From Cystobacter ferrugineus (lineage in GTDB: Bacteria; Myxococcota; Myxococcia; Myxococcales; Myxococcaceae), in assembly GCF_001887355.1 (NCBI RefSeq), contig NZ_MPIN01000019.1, positions 51,763 through 115,762 on the forward strand: a stretch of DNA of 64,000 nt, read 5' to 3'. The translations under genes were made by a program, and so were the position numbers. Positions 24,827 through 34,377 of this stretch are shown here, piece after piece. How positions within the stretch are numbered: the stretch's first letter is position 1; every line of letters begins with the position of its first letter. The notes under the pieces are model-generated. The model was not told where the DNA came from, searched no databases, and saw only the letters and a program-made list of their open reading frames with translations.

Positions 24827-26650
24827 CTACACCCGCTCGGCCGGGGGAGTCTCCTCGGCGCTCAGCGCGGTCTGGAAGTTGTACTCCTCGACGAAGGACG
24901 TCACGCGCGCGGCCACGATGCGCATGTGGTCCGCGGCCTCGTCGCTCGTGCGCAGACTCGCCATCGTCTGATCCATGATCTTCGTGAGATCATTCACCGC
25001 CTGGAAGATCTGCCCGATGCCCTGGTTCTGCTGGGTGACGGCCGCGGAGATCTGCCGCACGGAGTTCACGTTGTCGCGCACGATGCCCGAGAGCTGCTTG
25101 ATGTTGTCACCGAAGGAGCGCAGCTGCTGCACGCTGCCCTGCACCTTGCCCGAGCCGCTCTCCGTCATGTCGGCCGTGGCGCGGATGGACTCGCTGAGAT
25201 CCTGCAGGATGTTCTGCACGTTGTAGGTGGCCTTGACGGACTGGTCCGCCAGGCTGCGGATCTCCCGCGCCACCACGCTGAAGCCCTTGCCGTGCTCGCC
25301 CGAGCGCACCGCCTCGATGGCGGCGTTGAGCGCCAGCATGGTGGAGCGGTCCGCCAGGCTCTTCACCGTGGTGGTGATGTTGGCGATCTGCTGCGCGCGC
25401 TCATCCAGCGAGCGGATGCTCCGCGCCATCTGGACCACCTGCTGCTGGATTTCATGCATGCCCGAGAGGCTCTGCTCGAGCGCCGCCTCGCCCGCGCGGC
25501 CGATTTGATCCGCGCGCTCGGCCTGCTGCAACACGTCCTCCGCCTTCTGGGCGGCGACCATCGACGTCTGCCGGATTTCCTGGGCGGTGACCTGGGTCTC
25601 CTGCAGCGCCGCGGCCTGGATGGAGAGCGCCTCGGTCTGCTCCTTGTGCGAGCTGTTGAGCCGTCCGGCCGAGGAGCCCAGCGTCTGCGCCGAGTCACTG
25701 AGCGACGAGGAGAAGGTGCGCAAGCGCTCGAACGCGGAGGCGGTGGCCATGGACAGGTCACCCACCTCGTCGGTGGAGACCCAGTACGGCAGCGTCGGCT
25801 TGCCCGAGGCGATGGAGCCAATGGACTTCTGCACGGCGCCCGCGCCCTCGCTCTGGTGGCGCGAGATCTCCCAGGCGCACCACGCCGCGGCGAACGTCAT
25901 GAAGCCGCCGACGCCCACGATGGGAATGATGAGCGAGTCCAGGATGCCGGCCACCCGCGTCTGCACGAACACCAGGATCGTCGGGGCCACTTCCGACAGC
26001 TGCGCGAACAAGCTCTCGTAACCGCTGCTGCTCTTCTTCGCGATGATCATCCCCGTCACCGTCAGCGTGGCGAACACGAAGATGGCGAAGCAGTAGGGCA
26101 GGAACCAGCTCTGCTTGGGCCACAGGAAGCCGCGCTCGTCGTCGATGCGCAGCTGCGGGTACTTGTGCAGCTCCTCGATGGCCTGGGACCGCAGCACGCG
26201 CTCCATGCGCAGCGCCATGCGGATGCCGACGACCATCGCCAGCAGGCCGAAGGCGAGCATCGACTCGGGGATGATCCACGGATTGAGGTCGTACATCACC
26301 ACGGGCCAGGTGGCCCACGTGATACAGGAGCCCTGGTAGGCCAGCATGATGCCGATCTCCATCTTGCGCGGGGCCTTGAGGATGCGCCGCAGACGGTCAC
26401 CGGGCAGATCCTCGGGCCGCGGGGTCACCGCGTTCGTCACGATCGAGCGGATCACGAAGAACGTGATGACGTTGCCGAAAATGGGCGTGTTGCACGTCGC
26501 GTTGATGAGGAAGACCTTCAAGGCCAGTGAGGACTCCAGGCCCATCACCAACGTGAGCAGGTAGGCCACCGGCACCAGCGCGGTCAACATCGCGAACTGC
26601 TGCTCCAGGTAGCAACGCCAGACCAGACGCTTCAACTCAGGCTTGTTCAT
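24827..26650 (-). CDS. methyl-accepting chemotaxis protein with polytopic membrane domain
   Basis: 607 residues. Unlike classical two-helix receptors, the N-terminal 300 residues carry about six hydrophobic segments (for example around 20-38, 45-70, 98-118, 130-150, 190-212 and 245-270) and no large periplasmic loop. After a short HAMP-like stretch (YWVSTDEVGDLSMATASAFE) comes the long coiled coil with the conserved signalling tip, in which LALNAAIEAVRSGEHGKGFS leads into VVAREIRSLADQS. Such receptors talk to CheA/CheW arrays; in myxobacteria they feed motility or developmental Che systems. No che genes are adjacent, so its array partner is encoded elsewhere. The ATG at 26650 is the natural start (MNKPELKRLVWRCYLE). 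Confidence 0.88.
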   Translation of the reverse strand: MNKPELKRLVWRCYLEQQFAMLTALVPVAYLLTLVMGLESSLALKVFLINATCNTPIFGNVITFFVIRSIVTNAVTPRPEDLPGDRLRRILKAPRKMEIGIMLAYQGSCITWATWPVVMYDLNPWIIPESMLAFGLLAMVVGIRMALRMERVLRSQAIEELHKYPQLRIDDERGFLWPKQSWFLPYCFAIFVFATLTVTGMIIAKKSSSGYESLFAQLSEVAPTILVFVQTRVAGILDSLIIPIVGVGGFMTFAAAWCAWEISRHQSEGAGAVQKSIGSIASGKPTLPYWVSTDEVGDLSMATASAFERLRTFSSSLSDSAQTLGSSAGRLNSSHKEQTEALSIQAAALQETQVTAQEIRQTSMVAAQKAEDVLQQAERADQIGRAGEAALEQSLSGMHEIQQQVVQMARSIRSLDERAQQIANITTTVKSLADRSTMLALNAAIEAVRSGEHGKGFSVVAREIRSLADQSVKATYNVQNILQDLSESIRATADMTESGSGKVQGSVQQLRSFGDNIKQLSGIVRDNVNSVRQISAAVTQQNQGIGQIFQAVNDLTKIMDQTMASLRTSDEAADHMRIVAARVTSFVEEYNFQTALSAEETPPAERV

Positions 26651-26803
26651 CGCGTTTTCATCCTAGCACCCTTTTTTCCCGCGCCGCTGTTTCGCGCCTC
26701 GGATCATCCCGGCTGGGGAGGATCCGGGCCTCCTCGGGCGGAGGGCAGGAGAGGAGCCTGTGAGGTCCCTCGCACCCAACCCGATTCGACAGGACGGGTC
26801 GCG

Positions 26804-26835
26804 CCCGGTGGCCATGTGCCGCGAGGCCCACCGGG
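26804..26835 (-). terminator. hairpin after the SDR gene
   Basis: Stem CCCGGTGG / CCACCGGG, 8 bp, just beyond the SDR stop on the minus strand. Confidence 0.45.
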
Positions 26836-26838
26836 GGC

Positions 26839-27582
26839 CTACTTCATGAGGTAGCCCCCGTTGACGCCCAGCGTCTGACCGGTCACCCAGCGGGCGTCCT
26901 CGGAGGCGAGGAACGCGACCGAGCCACCGATGTCCTCGGGGCGGCCCACCTTGTCCAGCAACGTCTGGGACGCGATGGTGCGCCGGACCTTGAGGGGCAC
27001 GTCGCTCACCATGTCCGTGGCCACCAGGCCGATGATGAGCGCGTTGACGGTGATGCCCCGCGGTGCGAACTCGATCGCCGCGGTGCGGGTGAGCGACTCG
27101 ACGGCCGCCTTGGTGGCCGCGTACATGCCGTCCCAGGCGATGTTCTTGTGGGCGCTCACGGACGAGAAGTTGATGATGCGCCCCCTGTCCGACATGAGGC
27201 GCCCCGCCAGACGGCAGCCCACGATGAGCCCCCAGATGTTGACATCCACGAGCCGTTGGAAGAGCGCCCGGTCCAGGGTGTCCAGGGACGCCGGGGCCTG
27301 CGCCGCCGCGTTGTTGACCAGGATGTCCACGGGTCCGAAGTGCTGGCGGGTGGTGTCGAAGAGCGCCTGCATCTGCGCCTCGTCCGCCACGTCCGCGCGG
27401 CAGGAGATGGCCTGCCCCCCCGCGGCCTGGATGGAGCGCACCACGTTCTCGGCCGCCTCCGAGCTCTGGGCGTAGTTGACCACGACCCTGGCGCCCTCGG
27501 CCGCCAGCCGCCGCGCGACCGCGGCACCAATGCCGCGAGAACTTCCCGTGACGATGGCCACCTTCTGCTCGAGCCTGGACAT
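26839..27582 (-). CDS. short-chain dehydrogenase/reductase (FabG-like)
   Basis: 247 residues from the ATG at 27582, which is preceded by AAGGAA; the frame extends upstream but the family begins at MSRLEQKVAIVTG. It has the classical SDR layout: nucleotide-binding TGSSRGIGAAVA (about 12-23), DILVNNAAAQ (about 88), Ser in INFSSVSAHK (about 139), and catalytic Tyr-x-x-x-Lys in YAATKAAV (about 154). The loop Ala/Arg after the first strand (NYAQSS) suggests NADPH preference, but weakly. It would reduce a keto group or oxidise an alcohol in a small molecule; substrate unknown. It is divergent from an FAD oxidoreductase across a 205-base gap, suggesting a shared pathway, which is inference only. Confidence 0.9.
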   Translation of the reverse strand: MSRLEQKVAIVTGSSRGIGAAVARRLAAEGARVVVNYAQSSEAAENVVRSIQAAGGQAISCRADVADEAQMQALFDTTRQHFGPVDILVNNAAAQAPASLDTLDRALFQRLVDVNIWGLIVGCRLAGRLMSDRGRIINFSSVSAHKNIAWDGMYAATKAAVESLTRTAAIEFAPRGITVNALIIGLVATDMVSDVPLKVRRTIASQTLLDKVGRPEDIGGSVAFLASEDARWVTGQTLGVNGGYLMK

Positions 27583-27787
27583 GCGCTTGAAGTTCCTTGT
27601 GATGTGAATCTTTCCGTGAAGGCTATCCCGCGACACGGGCGAGCGCAGCCATCCATACGGGCAGCGAACCACCCTTCACCCGGATGGAGGGGAAGCGCGA
27701 GCGGCATGCGAGTACCCTCTTGGATTCTCATATATCGTTCGGCGCCGGACGGTCCGGCGAGTCCGACCATCGATAAGGGGGAGTGAG

Positions 27788-29236
27788 ATGAAGCCCAACA
27801 CGCATAGGTTCGGACAGGCAGTGATCATCGGAGGAAGCATCGCGGGGCTCTTGAGCGCCCGGGTGCTGGCGGATCACTTCGACAAGGTGCTCGTCCTGGA
27901 GCGCGAGCCCTTTCCCGAGGGCCCCGAGGCGCGCAAGAGCACGCCCCAGGGGCGCCACATCCACGCGGTCCTGGAGGCCGGGCTCAAGACCATGGAGGGG
28001 CTGTTCCCCGGTCTGCGGCGGGAGCTGGAGGCGGGGGGCGTCGAGTACATCGACATGGCCCGGGACGCCGCCTGGCTCCAGTCGGGAAGCTGGAAGGCGC
28101 GCTATGAGGGAGACATCGAGACCATCCTCGTGTCGCGGCCCTTCCTCGAGTGGAAGCTGCGTGGCCACGTCGCCGCGCTGCCGAACGTGGAGCTGCGCAC
28201 GGGGTACGCCGTCGAGGAGCTGGTGTTGGACGCCTCGCGCACCCGCGCCGTGGGCGTGAAGGTGAAGGGCCCGGAGGGAGAGCAGGAGATTTCGGGCGCG
28301 CTCATCGTGGACGCCAGCGGCCGGGGCTCCCGGGCGCCGCAGTGGCTGGAAGCGCTGGGCTTCGGCCAGGTGGAGCAGGATCAGGTGCGCATCGACCTGG
28401 GCTACACGAGCCGCCTCTACGAGCGCCCCCCGGGCTTCGACGCGTGGAAGATCCTCGTGCTCAATGGCAAGGCGCCCGAGAGCCAGCGCTCGGGCTTCAT
28501 CTCCAACGTGGAGGGAGGGCGGTGGATCGTCAGCCTCAACGGCTACTTCGGCGACCACGCGCCCACCGACGACGCGGGCTTCCTGGAGTTCGCGCGCGGC
28601 CTGCCCACGCCCGCCATCTACGAATACATCCGCGATGCCCGGCCCCTCACCGCGCCCGTGCTGCACAAGATTCCGTCGAGCCGGTGGCTGCACTACGAGC
28701 GGCTGGCCCGGCGGCCCGAGGGCTTCGTGCTGCTGGGGGACGCGGTGTGCGCCCTCAATCCCGTCTTCGGGCAGGGCATGACGGTGAGCGCCCTGGGGGC
28801 GAAGTTCCTCGGCGAGTGCGTCGCCCAGGCGAAGGCCTCGCCGGAGGGCCTGCCCCTGGAGGTGGCGCGGCCCTTCCAGAAGAAGCTCGCCGGGCTCATC
28901 GAGCTGTGCTGGACGCTCACCACCACCATGGACCTGGCGCACCCGCGGGCCGAGGGCAAGCGCCCCTTCGGCTTGAAGTTCCTGCAGTGGTCCTTCCAGA
29001 ACATGATCGACCTGACGTCCCAGGACGCCGCGTCGTGCCAGACCTTCTACGAGGCGCTCCACCTGCGCAAGGGCATCCTCGGGCTGCTCCAGCCCGGCTT
29101 CCTCGCGGCGTTGCTGGTGTACAACCTCAAGAGCTTCTTCGTGCCGAGGCACAAGCGGGCCAACCTGGACCGGATGCCGGCCCGGCCTGGCCCCAGCCCG
29201 AGCCAGGCCATGGGGCGGGTGGACGCCGCCGCCTGA
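27788..29236 (+). CDS. FAD-dependent oxidoreductase (group A monooxygenase / geranylgeranyl-reductase-like fold)
   Basis: 482 residues with a strong ribosome site (AAGGGGGAG) before the ATG. The N-terminus holds the FAD dinucleotide motif VIIGGSIAGLLSARVLA and a following acid (LEREPFP). The second FAD motif is the GD-box FVLLGDAVCALNPVFGQGMT near residue 317. The early segment TPQGRHIHAVLEAGL resembles flavoproteins acting on isoprenoid or polyketide-like molecules. The C-terminal 100 residues are hydrophobic/aromatic (FLAALLVYNLKSFFVP) and may contact membrane lipid. No halogenase Trp motif was seen. The reaction (hydroxylation, epoxidation or desaturation) cannot be chosen from sequence. 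Confidence 0.82.
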   Translation: MKPNTHRFGQAVIIGGSIAGLLSARVLADHFDKVLVLEREPFPEGPEARKSTPQGRHIHAVLEAGLKTMEGLFPGLRRELEAGGVEYIDMARDAAWLQSGSWKARYEGDIETILVSRPFLEWKLRGHVAALPNVELRTGYAVEELVLDASRTRAVGVKVKGPEGEQEISGALIVDASGRGSRAPQWLEALGFGQVEQDQVRIDLGYTSRLYERPPGFDAWKILVLNGKAPESQRSGFISNVEGGRWIVSLNGYFGDHAPTDDAGFLEFARGLPTPAIYEYIRDARPLTAPVLHKIPSSRWLHYERLARRPEGFVLLGDAVCALNPVFGQGMTVSALGAKFLGECVAQAKASPEGLPLEVARPFQKKLAGLIELCWTLTTTMDLAHPRAEGKRPFGLKFLQWSFQNMIDLTSQDAASCQTFYEALHLRKGILGLLQPGFLAALLVYNLKSFFVPRHKRANLDRMPARPGPSPSQAMGRVDAAA

Positions 29237-29327
29237 GCCCGGGGGGCACCCAGTCATTTGGAGGACCCGGGAGGCGGTTGTAGAACCCTCCCCGACCCGG
29301 CCGTCCCCCTCCTGGGAGCCCCATCAC

Positions 29328-31409
29328 ATGAAGCCTGATTCCGCTGGCCCCGCCGCGACAGAGTCCCTCCAGCCCGCCACCGACTTCCAGCCCTATATCC
29401 CCGCCGAGCAGATGGACGTGGCGGAGTTCACGCCCAAGGCCGTCATCATCGGGGTGTTCTTCGGCATCATCTTCGGCGCCGCCACGGTGTACCTGGCGCT
29501 CAAGGCGGGCCTGACGGTGTCGGCGTCCATCCCCATCGCGGTGCTCGCCATCTCCCTGCTCAAGAAGCTGGGGGGCTCGACGATCCTCGAGAACAACGTG
29601 GTGCAGACCATCGGCTCGGCGGGCGAGTCCATCGCCGCGGGCGTGGTGTTCACCCTGCCCGGCTTCCTCTTCCTGAGCCCCGCGAGCCAGGGCGCGAGCT
29701 TCTTCGAGTACTGGACCATCTTCACGCTGGCGCTGCTGGGCGGCGTGCTGGGCACGCTGATGATGGTGCCCCTGCGCCGCTCGCTCATCGTCAAGGAGCA
29801 CGCCAACCTGCCCTATCCGGAGGGCACGGCGTGTGCCTCGGTGCTCATCGCGGGCGAGAAGGGCGGCGACCTGGCGAAGATCGCCTTCCAGGGCGTGGGC
29901 TTCGCGTTCGTGTACGCGATCCTGCAGAAGATCGTGAAGCTCATCGCCGAGACGCCGGCACTGGTGACGAAGCAGACCAACCGGTTCTTCCCCTCCGCCA
30001 CGCTCAACGGCGACATCACCCCGGAGTACCTGGGCGTGGGCTACATCGTCGGGCCGAAGATCGCCGGCGTGCTCGTGGCCGGTGGCGTGCTCGCGTGGCT
30101 GGGCCTCATCCCGCTGCTGGCCACCCTGGTGCCGGCGGACACCATCGCGGCGCAGCTCGTGAAGCTCGGCTACCTGCAGAGCCTCACCACGGCGGGAGGC
30201 GCGGGCGGATGGGATCCGGTGACGCACACCTTCCGCGACACCGCGCGGGCCATCTACAGCGCGTACGTGCGGCAGATTGGCGCGGGCGCGGTGGCCGCGG
30301 GCGGCTTCATCACGCTGCTCAAGACGCTGCCCACCATCGTGTCGGCATTCAAGGAGAGCCTCTCGTCGTTCAAGGAAGGGGCCGGGGCGGCCGCGAGGAA
30401 GCGCACCGAGAATGATCTGCCCATCACCGTGGTGCTCGTGGGAAGCGTGGGCCTCATCGTGGTGATGGCCGTGCTGCCCTTCCTGCCGGGTAGCGTGTTC
30501 GGCCGGCTGATGCTGGGCATCCTCATCGTGGTGTTCGGGTTCTTCTTCGTGACGGTGGCCTCGCGCATCGTGGGCATCATCGGCTCGTCGTCCAACCCCA
30601 TCTCCGGCATGACGATCGCCACGCTGATGGCCACCTGCCTCATCTTCATCGGCATTGGCTGGACGGGGGACGTCTACCAGCCCATGGCGCTGTGCGTGGG
30701 CGGCATGGTGTGCATCGCGGCGGCGAACGCGGGCGCCACGTCGCAGGACCTGAAGACGGGCTACCTGGTGGGCGCCACCCCGCGCGCGCAGCAGATTGGC
30801 CTGATGATTGGCGCGGTGGCGGCGGCGATCGTCATCGGACTCACCATGAAGGTGCTGGACACGCCCTCCGCGGCGCTGCGCGCCCAGGGCGTGGAGCACG
30901 TGATCGGCACGGACGCGTACCCCGCCCCGCAGGGCACGCTCATGGCCACGCTCATCAAGGGCCTGTTGTCCTTCAACCTGGACTGGCAGTTCGTGCTCGT
31001 GGGCGTCTTCCTGTCGGTGACGATGGAGCTGTGCGGCGTCAAGTCGCTGTCCTTCGCCGTGGGCGCCTACCTGCCGCTGTCCACCACCGCGCCCATCTTC
31101 GTGGGCGGCGCCATCAAGGGGCTGTCCGACTTCGTGGCCCAGCGCAAGGGCGAGCACGTGGAGGAGTCCGAGCTGGGCCCCGGCAACCTCTTCTCCACGG
31201 GCCTGGTGGCCGGTGGCGCGCTCGCGGGCGTGGTGGTCGCCATGCTGTCCGTGTCCGACCGCGTCAGCGGCGCCATCTCTCATTTGTCAGTGGAACACGC
31301 CCTCGTCAACGCCCTGGGCGCGGGGGGCTATCAGCTCCTCGGCGTGCTCGCCTTCGCCTTCATGAGCATCGTGCTCTACCGCGTCTCGCGCCGCCCCTCG
31401 CAGGTGTGA
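29328..31409 (+). CDS. OPT-family oligopeptide/metal-chelate transporter
   Basis: 693-residue integral membrane protein. The family pattern is clear. It opens with EFTPKAVIIGVFFGIIFGAA and YLALKAGLTVSASIPIAVLA, continues through NVVQTIGSAGESIAAGVVFT and LPYPEGTACASVLIAGE, and has late helices SVTMELCGVKSLSFAVGAYL and LSTTAPIFVGGAIKGL. Bacterial members are proton-coupled importers of short peptides and possibly peptide-metal complexes. About 14-16 hydrophobic segments are visible. A peptide importer fits the predatory, proteolytic habit of myxobacteria. It stands alone, with its own 90-base upstream region. Confidence 0.93.
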   Translation: MKPDSAGPAATESLQPATDFQPYIPAEQMDVAEFTPKAVIIGVFFGIIFGAATVYLALKAGLTVSASIPIAVLAISLLKKLGGSTILENNVVQTIGSAGESIAAGVVFTLPGFLFLSPASQGASFFEYWTIFTLALLGGVLGTLMMVPLRRSLIVKEHANLPYPEGTACASVLIAGEKGGDLAKIAFQGVGFAFVYAILQKIVKLIAETPALVTKQTNRFFPSATLNGDITPEYLGVGYIVGPKIAGVLVAGGVLAWLGLIPLLATLVPADTIAAQLVKLGYLQSLTTAGGAGGWDPVTHTFRDTARAIYSAYVRQIGAGAVAAGGFITLLKTLPTIVSAFKESLSSFKEGAGAAARKRTENDLPITVVLVGSVGLIVVMAVLPFLPGSVFGRLMLGILIVVFGFFFVTVASRIVGIIGSSSNPISGMTIATLMATCLIFIGIGWTGDVYQPMALCVGGMVCIAAANAGATSQDLKTGYLVGATPRAQQIGLMIGAVAAAIVIGLTMKVLDTPSAALRAQGVEHVIGTDAYPAPQGTLMATLIKGLLSFNLDWQFVLVGVFLSVTMELCGVKSLSFAVGAYLPLSTTAPIFVGGAIKGLSDFVAQRKGEHVEESELGPGNLFSTGLVAGGALAGVVVAMLSVSDRVSGAISHLSVEHALVNALGAGGYQLLGVLAFAFMSIVLYRVSRRPSQV

Positions 31410-31649
31410 GCACACCGCCCCCCTCCCCCCTCACCCCGTCTGGTGGACGAAGCGTGTGCTTGTCACCAGTACGGGGGTATTCCCGGCGGATTTCTGAAGG
31501 TTGCAGGACGATCGTCGGCCCGCCCGCATGAAGAAGGAGCGGGCACTGCACATCTTTGTCACCGAAACGGCGAAGCGCTGTCCGCATCACTCCATCTATC
31601 TAGTGGAGAAGGGCATCGCGAAACCGGAAGGGTTCCGGGGGAGGCGACC

Positions 31650-32087
31650 ATGGCCATGACCGTGACGAAGCAGGTGGAAGGACGAGAGGGACAGAACCGT
31701 GCCCTCGAGGCACGGGAGCGCCGCAACAAGGCGCGGCAGGCGGTGGCGCGGAGCATGTCGGGCCGCTCGCTCGTCGAGCTGACCCTGGACGGCGCCCGGG
31801 AGAACGCTCTGGAGGATGACCGGGAGCGTCGTTTCCTCACCGCGCTGCAGCATGTGGAGGCGGAGCTGGGGGTGGCGCCCTCGGAGATGGTGGAGGATGA
31901 AGCCGGCTTCTACGGCCTCTTCGTCACCCCCATGCCCGCCCTGCTCGCCCGCCGCCGCGCCAGCCGCATCGAGGCGAAGGAGGAGTGGGATCAACGCCTG
32001 AGCATCGAGTGCTACGGGCTCGCCGGCAGTCTGGTGGCCACCGGCAAGGTGCCCCGCGAGGCCGTCGGCTCACCGACCCTGCACTGA
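31650..32087 (+). CDS. hypothetical protein, 145 residues
   Basis: I choose ATG 31650, which follows GGGGGAGG at good spacing; the open frame before it has no such site. The product is hydrophilic and probably cytoplasmic, with an Arg/Glu-rich N-terminal half (LEARERRNKARQAVARSMSG) likely to be helical, an acidic middle (VAPSEMVEDEAGFYGLF) and a basic segment LARRRASRIEAKEEWDQR. I do not recognise a family. It sits between the OPT gene and the convergent aminotransferase. The 240-base leader before it contains no other gene I can support. Confidence 0.55.
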   Translation: MAMTVTKQVEGREGQNRALEARERRNKARQAVARSMSGRSLVELTLDGARENALEDDRERRFLTALQHVEAELGVAPSEMVEDEAGFYGLFVTPMPALLARRRASRIEAKEEWDQRLSIECYGLAGSLVATGKVPREAVGSPTLH

Positions 32088-32098
32088 CGCCGGAGGCC

Positions 32099-33271
32099 CT
32101 AGCCGCCCGCGGCCAGCACGCGCGCGAGCGGCCCCAGGGCGGCGGCGAAGACGTCCGGGTGCGTCAACAGCGACAGCACGAGGAAGGCACCTCCCCGGAA
32201 GTCATAGAAGTATCCCGGCTGCACGCTCACCCCCTCCTCCAGCAGGGCCAGACACGTGGCCTCCTCGCCGGGCTCCAGGGGAATGCGCAACACGGCGCTC
32301 CAGCCGCCCTGAGCGGGCACGACGTCCCAGGGTGCTCCCGCGGGCCGGGCCTCGAGCAGCCGGCGCCGGTTCTCCTTCACCCGCGCGAGCACCGCGCCCT
32401 GGAAGCGAGGCGCGTGGGCCAGCCACTCCGGCAGGCTGAGCTGCACGGGCGTGTTCACCGGCAGGTACGTGTCCGCCACCAGCTCCAGGCGCGCCAGGGC
32501 CTCGTCCCGCGCCGCCTCGGGTCCCCCCACGTGCATCCACGCGAGCTTGAGGCCCGGCAGGCCCGCGACCTTCGACAGCCCGGACAGGCTGAAGGTGGGC
32601 ATCGGCAGCTCCCGCCCGGCCACCGAGCCCACCCGCCCCGGCTCCTCGCCCCAGGCGAAGTCGGAGAAGACCTCGTCCGACACGAGCGCGAGTCCGGCCC
32701 GCGCGCACAGGGTACTCAGCGCCTCCAGCTCGCCCTCGTGCAGGTAGTGGCCCGTGGGGTTGCCGGGATTCACCACGAGCACCGCCCGCGTGCGCGCGTC
32801 ACGCGCGGCGTCCACCGCGTCCACGTCCAGGCCGAAGCCATGCGCGCGGGGCAGGCGGTAGGTGCGCGTCTCCACCCCTTCCAGCCGGGCGAGGTACTCG
32901 AAGAGCGGGTAGCTGGGCGCGGGGACGAGGACGTTGTCCCCCGGCTCGCACAGCAGCTTGAAGAGCCAGCCGTATGCCTCGCTCGTGCTCGCCGAGAGGA
33001 CGAGGTGCTCGGGGCGGAGGGAGGCGCCCCTCGTGCCCAGGAAGGCCGCCACCGCCTCGCGGGCGGAGAGCAGGCCCAGGGACTCGGGGGCGTAGCGCAG
33101 GGCGTCGGGGTGGGCCAGCGGCGCCGGCGCTGGCAGGGGCAGCTCCACGCGGGTGGGGTTGGTCTCCGTGAGATCCATCACCGGCAGTCCCCGGGCACGG
33201 CGGCTGGCGAGCGCCAGGGCCAGGGCGTTCCACGTCCGCGCGAACCCCGTGCGCGCGGAGAAGGGACTCAC
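32099..33271 (-). CDS. class I/II PLP-dependent aminotransferase
   Basis: 390 residues. The fold-type I layout is plain: VLSASTSEAYGWLFKLL (cofactor phosphate region), NPGNPTGHYLHEGEL (substrate carboxylate-binding Asn), ALVSDEVFSDFAW (Asp for the pyridine ring and Tyr/Phe site) and SLSGLSKVAGLPGLKLAW with the Schiff-base Lys. A terminal Arg lies in the last 60 residues. It starts with GTG overlapping the previous stop (GTGA), so it is co-translated with the small upstream gene and may be the last gene of the biotin operon. It is not BioA, which is a class III enzyme. Substrate unknown. Confidence 0.88.
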   Translation of the reverse strand: MSPFSARTGFARTWNALALALASRRARGLPVMDLTETNPTRVELPLPAPAPLAHPDALRYAPESLGLLSAREAVAAFLGTRGASLRPEHLVLSASTSEAYGWLFKLLCEPGDNVLVPAPSYPLFEYLARLEGVETRTYRLPRAHGFGLDVDAVDAARDARTRAVLVVNPGNPTGHYLHEGELEALSTLCARAGLALVSDEVFSDFAWGEEPGRVGSVAGRELPMPTFSLSGLSKVAGLPGLKLAWMHVGGPEAARDEALARLELVADTYLPVNTPVQLSLPEWLAHAPRFQGAVLARVKENRRRLLEARPAGAPWDVVPAQGGWSAVLRIPLEPGEEATCLALLEEGVSVQPGYFYDFRGGAFLVLSLLTHPDVFAAALGPLARVLAAGG

Positions 33272-33546
33272 AGGCCCGTCTGCAGCATGGCGTTGGCCAC
33301 ACGCCGGATGAGCTCGCGGCGGATCTCCTTGCGGCAGTGGTCGATCGCCTTGGGGTGGGGCTTGGGCAATGTCCCCTCCCGCGAGCGGAGGGCGGTGCGC
33401 AACACCAGCTCGACCTTGGACGGCTCCAGATGGAAGAGCCGGGAGCCCTCCTTCTGCAGGAAGTAGGAGAGACCACGCGTATCGAGGAGCTTGGAGAGGT
33501 ATCGCCTGGAGTCAGCGAGGAGCGAGAGGTCGATGATGTCGGCCAT
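33268..33546 (-). CDS. small hypothetical protein, 92 residues
   Basis: Start chosen at ATG 33546 (MADIIDLSLLADSRRY); an earlier open stretch overlaps bioD and has no ribosome site. The protein is basic and helical, with KLLDTRGLSYFLQKEGSRLF and a Lys/Arg-rich C-terminus (HCRKEIRRELIRRVANAML), consistent with a small nucleic-acid- or protein-binding factor. No known family recognised. Its GTGA overlap with the aminotransferase gene and its position 103 bases behind bioD suggest it belongs to the same transcript. Confidence 0.6.
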   Translation of the reverse strand: MADIIDLSLLADSRRYLSKLLDTRGLSYFLQKEGSRLFHLEPSKVELVLRTALRSREGTLPKPHPKAIDHCRKEIRRELIRRVANAMLQTGL

Positions 33547-33649
33547 TCGCCGAGGTTTCTCACCCGGATCGAAACATGCGTCCATTTCGCGGCCGGACGG
33601 TGCGAAAATTTGATCTCCGGCGCGCATGCGAAACGCGGCGGAGGCCGAT

Positions 33650-34363
33650 TTATCGGGCTCGCGCGCGATCCATCCCGAGCAGCGGGGCGAGTGCCGCGCG
33701 GAACGCCGCGTGACGGCGTACCGGCTGCAACAGGTAGGGAACAGGGCCCAGGACACGGACGCCGTGGCGCTCGGCGATGAGCGCCGCGTTGTCGCGCTCG
33801 GAAGGGTCGCGCGTGGGCGAGCCGCGCGACAGCAGCACCGCCGCGACAGGGATGTTGCGCGCGGCGAGCGCCTCGAGGGACAGGGCCGTATGGTTGAGCG
33901 TGCCCAGGCCCGCGCGGGCGACGAGCAGCACGGGCAGGCCGAGCGTGGAGATGAGATCGATGACGTCGTGGGAGGAGTCGAGCGGGACGAAGAGGCCGCC
34001 GGCCCCCTCGACGACCACGGCCCCCTGCCCCACCCGCTCCCAGGCCGCGAGGGTGACGTTCCAGTCGGGCTCGCGGCCGAGGCGGCGCGCGGCGATGCCC
34101 GGGGCCAGGGGCGCGCGAAAGCGGTGGGGACAGACGATGTCCAGGGGCAGATCGCTGCGCGCGGCCTCGCGCAGGCTCAGCGCGTCCGCGGGTGCGCGCA
34201 GCGAGGCACAGCCGCTCTCGTAGGGCTTGAAGCCCTGGGGGGACAGCCCCGCGTCGGCCATCAAGGACAGCAGGGCACGGGAGGCCTGGGTCTTGCCCAC
34301 GCCGGTGTCCGTGCCCGTGACGAAGAAGCGGGGGGCCGGGGGAAGCGCACGTCTACGGGCCAA
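33650..34363 (-). CDS. bioD: dethiobiotin synthetase
   Basis: 237 residues, normal for BioD. The ATP-binding P-loop TGTDTGVGKT lies at about residues 16-25, the substrate region GFKPYESGC around 44 has the conserved Lys, and VVVEGAGGLFVPL near 116-128 carries the Glu of the second metal/phosphate site. It carboxylates 7,8-diaminopelargonic acid with CO2 and ATP to give dethiobiotin in the cytoplasm. It follows bioF by 14 bases. The enzyme for the preceding step, BioA, is not encoded in this window. Confidence 0.95.
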   Translation of the reverse strand: MARRRALPPAPRFFVTGTDTGVGKTQASRALLSLMADAGLSPQGFKPYESGCASLRAPADALSLREAARSDLPLDIVCPHRFRAPLAPGIAARRLGREPDWNVTLAAWERVGQGAVVVEGAGGLFVPLDSSHDVIDLISTLGLPVLLVARAGLGTLNHTALSLEALAARNIPVAAVLLSRGSPTRDPSERDNAALIAERHGVRVLGPVPYLLQPVRRHAAFRAALAPLLGMDRARAR

Positions 34364-34377
34364 GGGGCCTCCTTGTT

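Noticed and set aside
24827-26650. Chemoreceptor as part of the lipid synthase cluster
   Set aside because: It is convergent, separated by a hairpin, and has no functional tie to lipid synthesis.
32099-33271. Aminotransferase at the end of the biotin operon as BioA
   Set aside because: Its motifs are those of class I/II aminotransferases; BioA is class III, with a different Lys motif and a longer chain. BioA must be elsewhere.
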